Origin: Deltaproteobacteria bacterium
GTDB taxonomy: Bacteria; Desulfobacterota; DSM-4660; Desulfatiglandales; Desulfatiglandaceae
Assembly: GCA_019307815.1 (NCBI GenBank)
Contig: JAFDIV010000022.1
Span: forward strand, 1 to 64,000
Reading direction: 5' to 3'
DNA length: 64,000 bases
Positions 6,655 through 11,768 of the stretch are shown here, piece by piece. The notes below the pieces were generated by a model. It saw nothing but the letters and a program-made list of their open reading frames with translations. It ran no database searches and was not told where the DNA came from. Each line of letters opens with the position of its first letter. Position 1 is the first letter of the stretch. A program made the position numbers and the translations under genes.

Positions 6655-6775
6655 CCCGCAAAGCTGCTGAAAATTCACCCATGAAAAGCTTGGTCTCATC
6701 CTGAAAGCACACGGCTCCCTTGCGGTGTCGCAAGCTCTTTTCGAAGACGGGGATTTTCAGACAGCTTTTTGCGGG
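6655..6775. repeat. long imperfect inverted repeat between nuclease and annealing genes
   Basis: Arms of about 20-22 bp (CCCGCAAAGCTGCTGAAAAT near 6655-6674 and its imperfect complement near 6753-6775) enclose about 80 bp. A smaller perfect hairpin (CTTGCG/CGCAAG) lies between them. On the minus-strand transcript this would form a long stem upstream of the Rad52-like ribosome binding site. Confidence 0.6.
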
Positions 6776-6781
6776 CTTAAA

Positions 6782-7723
6782 CTATTCAACCACCAGGACT
6801 TCGTAGGTGGTTTCCGTGGAATACTTGGCGTGAATGTCTGGCAGGTCTTTCTGGAGGCGGCGGCCGTCAATGAGGGTTCTCGTCCGGACACTCCGCCTCA
6901 CAACGTTCTCACCAACCCTGATGCTGTCGCCATCGGGGTTGGCGTTCTCTATGCCGGCCTTGAACATGTCGGCCAGCTTATCAATCGCGTCTTTCAAGTC
7001 CTTTAACTGCTCCTTCAGACCGAGGTACTCTTCCAGCTCCTTTTCGAGCGGAAGAGAGGGTATCTCCTCGTCCTGATCATAGGCCGGACAATCGGGCCTG
7101 TAGCGACACCAGGCACAGAGGGGAGATTTCTCGGTCCTTGGCGAGAGGCTTTGATCGTTCATGCAATCCCAGATGTGCTTCGCCTTTACGAGCAACCCTT
7201 CGTACAGCTCGGAGCTGTACTCGTAGCCGTTGAAGAGGCTCACCTGGCCCTTGTTGAGGTCCATGGCAAGGACAGCGCCTCTTACAGCCTTGTCGGGGTT
7301 GCGGTCTTTGATGAGGCCCATCTGGAAGTGGAGTTGCTGGACCCACCCGTCGTAGGGAACCGAGGGGATCCCGTCACAGGTCTTCACCTCAAGGACGCCC
7401 AGCTCCTGCCTGGTCGTGAAGAGGAAGTCTATATGCGCCTTGAAGGGGTGAGTCCTGTGTGTCACTTCCTTCTGGTACCGCCACCTGGGAAGCTTGTCTG
7501 ACTGGTCCTCAAGGGCTTGAAAGACCAGCTTTTCTGCGATGTGCCCCCTGGCGAAACGGAAAAGGGTCGCAAGGTCCTGGGGCTCATCGCTGAACTTCTC
7601 TAATACAGCTTTCCTGGGGCACTGTCCGACATCGGACGCCCCGACATACTCTCGCCTGTCTCCGAGGTCTTCACCGAACCTGGCGTTTTGGAGACCCCGA
7701 AGGATTAGCTCAATCAGGTCCAT
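6782..7723 (-). CDS. Cas4-like PD-(D/E)XK exonuclease with 4Fe-4S-type cysteines
   Basis: This 313-residue RecB-family nuclease has its catalytic region at residues 85-130: HIDFLF (the Asp) followed by LGVLEVKTC (the E-x-K), the PD-(D/E)XK active site. Cysteines fit an iron-sulfur cluster as in Cas4 or AddB: one near residue 34 (GQCPRK) and three in CAWCRYRPDC near residues 198-207. The C-terminal third is helical and coiled-coil-like. It is not next to cas genes; its neighbour is the Rad52-like annealing protein, so its likely job is 5'-strand resection in phage-style recombination. It starts with ATG at 7723 after GGAGG. Confidence 0.8.
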   Translation of the reverse strand: MDLIELILRGLQNARFGEDLGDRREYVGASDVGQCPRKAVLEKFSDEPQDLATLFRFARGHIAEKLVFQALEDQSDKLPRWRYQKEVTHRTHPFKAHIDFLFTTRQELGVLEVKTCDGIPSVPYDGWVQQLHFQMGLIKDRNPDKAVRGAVLAMDLNKGQVSLFNGYEYSSELYEGLLVKAKHIWDCMNDQSLSPRTEKSPLCAWCRYRPDCPAYDQDEEIPSLPLEKELEEYLGLKEQLKDLKDAIDKLADMFKAGIENANPDGDSIRVGENVVRRSVRTRTLIDGRRLQKDLPDIHAKYSTETTYEVLVVE

Positions 7724-7740
7724 GCTATCCTCCTTTTCGC

Positions 7741-7769
7741 TTGATCCTTTCCCTCCAGTGAGCTAGAAT
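7741..7769 (+). promoter_or_regulatory. sigma-70-type promoter of the first KVIKGGYEKG gene
   Basis: -35 TTGATC, 17-bp spacer, -10 TAGAAT. The spacer and -10 are shared almost base for base with the promoters at 8229 and 8499. Confidence 0.7.
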
Positions 7770-7798
7770 TACTAAGTAATCCAGCCACAGGAGGTCCC

Positions 7799-7987
7799 AT
7801 GAACATGAAAGTCATTAAAGGCGGATATGAGAAGGGTAGGTGGATGCACGATCCTGATATAGACGATGAAACACTAGAAGTGTTCAACTATCTATTCACC
7901 AAGATCGCGGAGAATGAACGGCCAGAGGCCGCAAAATACATCTGGCATCCCAAAAGGGAAAAGCCAGAACTGAAAATTGTGAAATAA
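7799..7987 (+). CDS. KVIKGGYEKG-family small protein, copy 1
   Basis: This 62-residue protein of unknown function begins MNMKVIKGGYEKGRWMHDPD and ends with a W-H-P-K-R-E-K-P-E-L-K motif. Two paralogues lie downstream (8287-8469 and 8557-8739), sharing the glycine-rich N-terminus, the G-x-W-x-H-D-P-D motif and the basic W-(E/H)-P-(R/K) C-terminus; the middle is an amphipathic helix. All three are on the plus strand against the surrounding minus-strand genes and each has its own promoter. Small, charged, separately promoted genes inside a mobile element could be host-takeover or regulatory proteins, but that is inference. Confidence 0.75.
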   Translation: MNMKVIKGGYEKGRWMHDPDIDDETLEVFNYLFTKIAENERPEAAKYIWHPKREKPELKIVK

Positions 7988-7998
7988 AAGACCCCACC

Positions 7999-8214
7999 TT
8001 AACCGCCTGTCCTTTTAACTATCACCTCATAACTGTCTTCGCTCAGTTTATTTACTGAAATGCTGAGTCCATACCGAATGGAGTACTCAGGCACTTCGCC
8101 GAATATTTCGACTACCTCCTGGTGGGTTAATACGCGTCTATAAGACTTACCGGGCTTCAGGTAGATACCTCCTTGCTTTGAAGCCAATACCTGTGCAAAG
8201 CTTCTCAACTCCAT
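7999..8214 (-). CDS. hypothetical 71-aa element protein
   Basis: The 71-residue protein is beta-rich with a central helix containing THQEVVEIFGEVPEYSIRYG, and no recognised family. ATG at 8214 follows GGAGGTAGTGAG. The gene is divergent from paralogue 2, and its ribosome binding site overlaps the -35 of that promoter (8229), so the two may compete for expression. Confidence 0.55.
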   Translation of the reverse strand: MELRSFAQVLASKQGGIYLKPGKSYRRVLTHQEVVEIFGEVPEYSIRYGLSISVNKLSEDSYEVIVKRTGG

Positions 8215-8228
8215 CTCTCACTACCTCC

Positions 8229-8264
8229 TTGACGATTTCCCTCCAATCAGCTAGAATCACTGAT
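8229..8264 (+). promoter_or_regulatory. promoter and dyad operator of KVIKGGYEKG gene 2
   Basis: -35 TTGACG (8229), 17-bp spacer, -10 TAGAAT (8252-8257). A dyad ATCAG-N9-CTGAT (8246-8264) brackets the -10, a natural position for a repressor. Confidence 0.7.
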
Positions 8265-8286
8265 AAATTCAGCCGAACGAGGTCTC

Positions 8287-8469
8287 ATGAAACTCATTGA
8301 AGGCGGATACAAAAAGGGGATGTGGTTGCACGATCCGGATGCTTACACTGACGAAGAAATCGAATACGCCAATGAAGCATTTCGACGGCTCGCACAAGCC
8401 GACCCCTGCTGGCTGAAGCTTGTCTGGGAACCCAGAAGGGAACAACCAGAGATCCGCCGCATTAAGTAG
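8287..8469 (+). CDS. KVIKGGYEKG-family small protein, copy 2
   Basis: The 60-residue paralogue opens MKLIEGGYKKGMWLHDPDAY, then has an acidic helix (TDEEIEYANEAFRRLAQ), an invariant W-L-K-L-(V/I)-W-E-P segment and a basic tail. It is closest to copy 3. Start ATG at 8287 follows ACGAGG. Promoter and operator are at 8229-8264. Function unknown. Confidence 0.75.
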   Translation: MKLIEGGYKKGMWLHDPDAYTDEEIEYANEAFRRLAQADPCWLKLVWEPRREQPEIRRIK

Positions 8470-8498
8470 CTCAGTCCTCTAACTTGATCTTCACCTTC

Positions 8499-8534
8499 TT
8501 GTGCTTTTCCCTCCAATCAGCTAGAATGACTGAT
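8499..8534 (+). promoter_or_regulatory. promoter and dyad operator of KVIKGGYEKG gene 3
   Basis: -35 TTGTGC, 17-bp spacer, -10 TAGAAT (8522-8527). The same ATCAG-N9-CTGAT dyad is at 8516-8534. Confidence 0.7.
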
Positions 8535-8556
8535 AAATCCAGCCGAAGGAGGTCCC

Positions 8557-8739
8557 ATGAAAGTGATTAAAGGCGGATATGAGAAGGGCTTGTGGTTCCA
8601 TGACCCCGATTGCGCCACTCAGGAAGAAATAGATTTCCTGAATGAGGCGTTTCGTCGGGCCGGAAAAGCAGATCCACGATGGCTCAAGCTCATCTGGGAA
8701 CCTAAGAAAGACAAGCCCCGACTCCGCCGCGTGAAGTAA
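8557..8739 (+). CDS. KVIKGGYEKG-family small protein, copy 3
   Basis: The 60-residue paralogue begins MKVIKGGYEKGLWFHDPDCA and ends with the basic PKKDKPRLRRVK-type tail. Start ATG at 8557 follows AAGGAGG. The promoter region from -35 to the start codon is almost identical to that of copy 2, implying recent duplication of the whole transcription unit. It converges with the minus-strand frame at 8748-8916. Confidence 0.75.
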   Translation: MKVIKGGYEKGLWFHDPDCATQEEIDFLNEAFRRAGKADPRWLKLIWEPKKDKPRLRRVK

Positions 8740-8747
8740 TCCTCGTG

Positions 8748-8916
8748 CTAAAACTCGACTACGTACCCCATGGCCGTGTATAGATCGGCCAGCTCGGGGA
8801 TGCCCCTGCCTGACTGCCTGCCTGCCGCAGGCAGGCGTTCGGCAGGCAGGGTAGTCAACTACTCTCCAGGCTCCTGCGACAAACTTCAGGAGCTTGACTA
8901 ATCGTCTGGTTCTCAT
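8748..8916 (-). pseudogene. 40-aa gene interrupted by a 46-bp palindromic mini-element
   Basis: The frame starts MRTRRLVKLLKFVAGAWRVV (ATG 8916, preceded by AAGGAGG). After residue 22 a 46-bp mini-element (8805-8850) shifts the frame. Removing exactly those 46 bp joins ...VVDY to GIPELADLYTAMGYVVEF and a TAG stop at 8748-8750, giving a tidy 40-residue protein. As it stands the product would be extended with nonsense sequence. Function unknown. Confidence 0.6.
8805..8850. repeat. palindromic mini-element, 46 bp, frame-breaking
   Basis: Identical over 46 bp to the copy at 9136-9181. It contains two nested palindromes. Confidence 0.9.
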
Positions 8917-8934
8917 CGCTTACCTCCTTAAACG

Positions 8935-8972
8935 CAAAAAAAAGGAGTGAAGCATGTTAGTGCTTGACACTC
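8935..8972 (-). terminator. intrinsic terminator upstream of the 40-aa gene
   Basis: A stem GAGTG-AAGCA pairs with TGCTT-ga-CACTC, followed by eight T residues on the minus strand. Confidence 0.8.
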
Positions 8973-9024
8973 TCTCTGTTATCACCCCGGGCTATGACCG
9001 GGTTCTTATTGCTGTTTGGCTGGG

Positions 9025-9703
9025 CTAGTTCTCCGAAGGGGCCAGTGGAAGATTCTTAGGCTTGGACTGCTTGGTGATGTAGCCGCAGCTTATGAGGAGT
9101 TTCTCGTAAGAGGATACGGTGTAACGGGTTACGCCCCTGCCTGACTGCCTGCCTGCCGCAGGCAGGCGTTCGGCAGGCAGGGAGGAGCTTGGCGGTTTCC
9201 TTCATGGTAAGGCCCATTTGCCTGTAGCGAATCAGCTTTTGGACGAAGGAAAAATCACGCCTCGCATTGCTCAGCCGCTGTACAAGTTTTATTGCGGCGT
9301 CAAAGCTCTCCCGCCTGACCCTGGTGATAAACTCAGGTGAGGCAAAGTAACCCTTCATCATGACCTCATAGAGCACTTCCTCCGCCCAATCACGAAAAAG
9401 CCTGGCCCTTGCCCCCTGAGAGCGCATCGCCACACGGATGAGACCTCGCCAGGAGAGGATGAGGTAAACCCTTCTCTGGGTGTCACCGGGCTGGTGTAGG
9501 GTAACCCTACGGATGTGTTTACCCTCTTTCAACTCACCTTGTTGCTTGAGTTGGTGTGCCAGGTCTCGAATGTTGGCGTTCCCCAATGCCTCTCCGACCT
9601 GGTGGGCAGACACCCAGCGTTGCCCGTCTAGGTCCATGATGTGGAGGGGATACTTCCCGTCCCCTGCCTCAAAATTAACAACTTCGGTTACTTGTGGATC
9701 CAT
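9025..9703 (-). pseudogene. Bro-N-type phage antirepressor-like protein, frame broken by a 46-bp palindromic mini-element
   Basis: Bro-N proteins are DNA-binding antirepressor-like proteins of phages. Residues 1-110 carry the domain (YPLHIMDLDGQRWVSAHQVGEALG, then RVYLILSWRGLIRVAMRS). ATG 9703 follows GGAGG. Near residue 180 a C-terminal helix-turn-helix starts MKETAKLL and is cut by a 46-bp mini-element (9136-9181). Excising it gives ETAKLLGVTRYTVSSYEKLL, a textbook helix-turn-helix, and a stop at 9025-9027. The present frame instead runs through the insertion and ends at 9056. The N-terminal domain could still be made; DNA binding by the C-terminal motif should be lost. Confidence 0.7.
9136..9181. 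repeat. palindromic mini-element, 46 bp, inserted in a helix-turn-helix codon block
   Basis: Identical over 46 bp to 8805-8850. In both places excision leaves a C|GG join and restores the reading frame. Confidence 0.9.
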
Positions 9704-9742
9704 TAGACACCTCCCTTGCATACCAGATGCCTTGTGATTTTC

Positions 9743-9791
9743 GGGGGTTGGAATTAAGTTCGGTTATCCTACTTAATTCCTTGGTTCCCCC
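9743..9791. other. strong intergenic hairpin
   Basis: GGAATTAAGT pairs with ACTTAATTCC (10 bp), extended by an outer GGGGG/CCCCC. It lies between the lipoprotein gene and the antirepressor gene. There is no clear T tract. Confidence 0.6.
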
Positions 9792-9795
9792 TACT

Positions 9796-10236
9796 TTACC
9801 AGTTCTGCTGGTTTTTCTGCTGTTCCTTTCCGACTTCCTCCTTGCGGATTGTGAACACTGGAGTCAACTGAGCGCTTCCGGCACGCCCTTTACCTGTCCG
9901 AAGAACCTTGCCATTCTTGTCAAAGATGACAGTTGCGCAGTAGCTCTTAGCGCTGTCGCTACCGACGGTTCCCCAGAACACCGAAGTTCTCCCGCCTCGC
10001 TGCCAGCAGTAAAGCCATACCTTGTGGCCTTCCACATCGTTCACCCTTGTGGGCTCACCGAGTGCGATGAGAACATCTTCCTTGGTCATGCCGGGGTGGA
10101 TTTTCGCCAGCTGCTCATCAGTGATCTCAGTTCCCTGGTTTAGACTGGTGTGAGAAACCAGGCCACAACCGCAGAGGCCAATCATTGCTACAAGGAACAG
10201 CAGAGTAAGAAACAGCTTCCTTTTCACCTGAATCAC
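9796..10236 (-). CDS. BamE/OmlA-like lipoprotein
   Basis: The 146-residue protein has a lipoprotein signal peptide (hydrophobic residues 7-22 and lipobox Leu-Cys-Gly-Cys near residue 24). The mature part contains IHPGMTKEDVLIALGEPTRV and a following strand with W-L-Y, the SmpA/OmlA (BamE) fold used by small outer-membrane lipoproteins. Such a lipoprotein is odd in a phage-like early region; superinfection exclusion or another envelope change is one possibility (inference). It starts with ATG at 10236 just 4 bp from the ssb stop, so the two genes are co-transcribed. Confidence 0.7.
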   Translation of the reverse strand: MIQVKRKLFLTLLFLVAMIGLCGCGLVSHTSLNQGTEITDEQLAKIHPGMTKEDVLIALGEPTRVNDVEGHKVWLYCWQRGGRTSVFWGTVGSDSAKSYCATVIFDKNGKVLRTGKGRAGSAQLTPVFTIRKEEVGKEQQKNQQNW

Positions 10237-10240
10237 CTCC

Positions 10241-10624
10241 TTAAAACGGGATGTCCTCCTCTACAGGAGGTGGAACATCCTCAGCTTTGTTACCATCACC
10301 TGCCCGATCCAGCATCTGCATGGTTCGGGCAACTATTTCGGTGATACGCTTCGTGTTACCTTCCTTGTCCTGGTACTCGCGGGTTCGGATCGGACCCTCT
10401 ACGTAAACCAGCTTGCCCTTGTTGAGATACTTTTCGCATATCTCAGCAAGCTGGTTCCAGGCCACAATCCGGTGCCACTGGGTCCTCTCCTGGGTTTCCC
10501 CATTACTGTCCTTCCAGCGCTCATTGGTGGCTATCTGGAAAGTGGCGACCGGAGTACCGTTTTGAGTGTAACGAACCTCAGGATCTGCACCTAGCCTTCC
10601 AATCAACGTAGCCTTGTTCAACAT
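10241..10624 (-). CDS. ssb: single-stranded DNA-binding protein
   Basis: This 127-residue protein has the OB-fold signatures of bacterial SSB: MLNKATLIGRLGADPEVRYT, then NGTPVATFQIATNERW and RIVAWNQLAEICEKYLNKG. The C-terminus ends in EEDIPF, the acidic tail that docks recombination and replication partners. It is shorter than a chromosomal SSB because the linker is reduced, as is common for phage SSBs. ATG at 10624 follows AAGGAGG. Upstream is a structured 640-bp leader region with a terminator (10779-10829) and a hairpin (10682-10706). Confidence 0.9.
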   Translation of the reverse strand: MLNKATLIGRLGADPEVRYTQNGTPVATFQIATNERWKDSNGETQERTQWHRIVAWNQLAEICEKYLNKGKLVYVEGPIRTREYQDKEGNTKRITEIVARTMQMLDRAGDGNKAEDVPPPVEEDIPF

Positions 10625-10681
10625 AGTCCTTACCTCCTTGTCTTTGCTTCGTGGGGTTGGGCTACCCCTGTTTTCGTCCTA

Positions 10682-10706
10682 GCTCCCGGCTGCCCGTCTC
10701 GGGAGC
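10682..10706 (-). promoter_or_regulatory. hairpin in the ssb 5' leader
   Basis: GCTCCCG/CGGGAGC 7-bp stem with an 11-nt loop, about 60 nt upstream of the ssb start codon on the transcript. Confidence 0.45.
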
Positions 10707-10778
10707 ATTACCTTCACCCATTTCCGGCTGGGGCCGCGACATCCATCGAAGCCGACCAGCCTCAAAAAAGCTTAAAAA

Positions 10779-10829
10779 CAAAAAACCCGGTCTTAGCTGC
10801 GTGGATACATCGCCAAGAAGGGCACCGGG
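10779..10829 (-). terminator. intrinsic terminator upstream of ssb
   Basis: CCCGGT/ACCGGG stem with a long loop, followed by six T residues on the minus strand. ssb lies 155 nt further on, so expression needs read-through or a promoter in between. Confidence 0.6.
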
Positions 10830-10866
10830 CACTATCCACAGCGCCAACCTCTTAGCTGCTTGCATC

Positions 10867-10893
10867 CCTGCCTGCCAAGGTCAGTCAGGCAGG
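10867..10893. repeat. palindromic mini-element, 27 bp, non-coding
   Basis: 27-bp class copy, similar to those at 3185 and 6212. Confidence 0.8.
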
Positions 10894-10923
10894 CGGCAGT
10901 AAGCCGGGACTAAATATTACCCG

Positions 10924-10965
10924 CCTGTCTGCCCCTCAGGCAGGCCTGTCTGCCGTCCAGGCAGG
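10924..10965. repeat. two adjacent palindromic mini-elements, 21 bp each
   Basis: Copies 10924-10944 and 10945-10965 abut exactly, head to tail. Confidence 0.75.
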
Positions 10966-10990
10966 CACGAAGCGGGTCCTTGTCGGCGCA

Positions 10991-11009
10991 CCTGCCTACA
11001 GCAGGCAGG
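10991..11009. repeat. palindromic mini-element, 19 bp, non-coding
   Basis: CCTGCCTAC/AGCAGGCAGG-type minimal copy, flanked by a GGCGCA/TGCGCC dyad. Confidence 0.7.
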
Positions 11010-11165
11010 GATGCGCCGTTTTCTCCTTCACTTCCCCCACCGGTTGCAGCGATTGCCTACCTGACTGGAACTATCCAAGTTAGGAGGAGCGTCCCATGTG
11101 GCAGCGAAACTGGCGGGAAGGTACCAGTCCGCACGTCGCTCAACCTGCACTTGTTCTCGGGCCTC

Positions 11166-11241
11166 GTTGAAGACGCTTTCAACGGGTCCGTTATCCGATT
11201 CTCTAAGAGAATCGGCCACACATAGTACAAAACGTACTATG
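11166..11241. repeat. cluster of four consecutive perfect palindromes
   Basis: In 76 bp: GTTGAA-N6-TTCAAC (11166-11183), AACGG-N2-CCGTT (11181-11192), a 10-bp-arm palindrome CCGATTCTCT with a 1-nt centre (11195-11215), and CATAGTAC-N5-GTACTATG (11221-11241). It is non-coding and lacks T tracts. Confidence 0.75.
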
Positions 11242-11260
11242 GTAAAAACTATTCCAAGGC

Positions 11261-11656
11261 CTACGAAAGCCTGGTTTTGTCAATGTCGGCCAGATCATCG
11301 TCAGCTTCCTGATCCTGCTTGGCTCTATCTCCATCACCGTTGCCCCCCTCCTGGGCCTTGAGCAGTCGCTTGACAGTACGTGGAGGGCGGTAGTGGATCT
11401 GGTACCTGGTAGCCAGCTCGTCGATGAGGTAATGGAGAGTTAGGATTATATCGTAAAACTCCTGGACCTTCTGTGCGACCTCGATGGCTTCAGTGGCAGT
11501 GGTGAAACGGTTTCGCAGGGCCCTCATGACCCTGTCAGCGGCCTTTGCAAGGTCGGCCAGCACATAGGTATCAGGAGAATTGCACATTATCACGCGAGAG
11601 TTTCGCTCTCTTGCTAGAATTTCCCATCTGCTGGGAAGGGATTCTTCTTGTGGCAT
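11261..11656 (-). CDS. hypothetical 131-aa protein, first gene of the leftward arm
   Basis: This 131-residue, mostly helical protein has a central segment (YVLADLAKAADRVMRALRNRF) and a charged Gly/Asp-rich C-terminus that looks disordered. I do not recognise it. ATG at 11656 follows GGGAGG. It is the first gene after the divergent promoter region 11693-11722, so it and the genes leftward may form one long transcription unit that also includes ssb. Confidence 0.6.
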   Translation of the reverse strand: MPQEESLPSRWEILARERNSRVIMCNSPDTYVLADLAKAADRVMRALRNRFTTATEAIEVAQKVQEFYDIILTLHYLIDELATRYQIHYRPPRTVKRLLKAQEGGNGDGDRAKQDQEADDDLADIDKTRLS

Positions 11657-11692
11657 ACTGATTAACCTCCCGGAAGGAAAAATTGTCAGTAG

Positions 11693-11722
11693 TCTCTATA
11701 AGTATATATAGAGATTTGTCAA
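11693..11722 (-). promoter_or_regulatory. leftward promoter with a palindromic operator between -35 and -10
   Basis: Minus-strand -35 TTGACA (11722-11717) and -10 TATAGA (11700-11695) with a 16-bp spacer. The palindrome TCTCTATA-N6-TATAGAGA (11693-11714) overlaps the spacer and -10. The NusA-like gene reads away on the other side. Confidence 0.6.
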
Positions 11723-11768
11723 AAATTTTGGCTAAAATGCAAAAAACGTTTTTGTGGGGGGCTAATAA

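Larger units (their letters stand above)
10625..11260. other. 640-bp structured non-coding region upstream of ssb
   Basis: No convincing gene is present. Read on the minus strand it holds a cluster of palindromes (11166-11241), four mini-elements (10867-11009), an intrinsic terminator (10779-10829) and the ssb leader hairpin. A 63-codon GTG-initiated frame (11028-11219, minus) lacks a ribosome binding site. A 24-codon plus-strand frame at 11096 has one, but I give it no weight. Candidate roles are a replication origin, a regulatory leader or an ncRNA. Confidence 0.5.

Noticed and set aside
6638..6733. N-terminal extension of the Rad52-like protein
   Set aside because: Translates the inverted repeat region; the GGAGG-proximal ATG at 6637 gives the normal family start.
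6782..7723. CRISPR-associated Cas4
   Set aside because: The cysteines and nuclease motif fit Cas4-like proteins, but there is no CRISPR array or cas gene in the window; a phage recombination nuclease is more likely.
386..11009. Mini-elements as a CRISPR array
   Set aside because: Copies are irregularly spaced, vary in length and lie within genes; no spacer structure.
11028..11219. 63-codon GTG-initiated frame on the minus strand upstream of ssb
   Set aside because: No ribosome binding site and it spans palindromes of the non-coding block; probably not translated.
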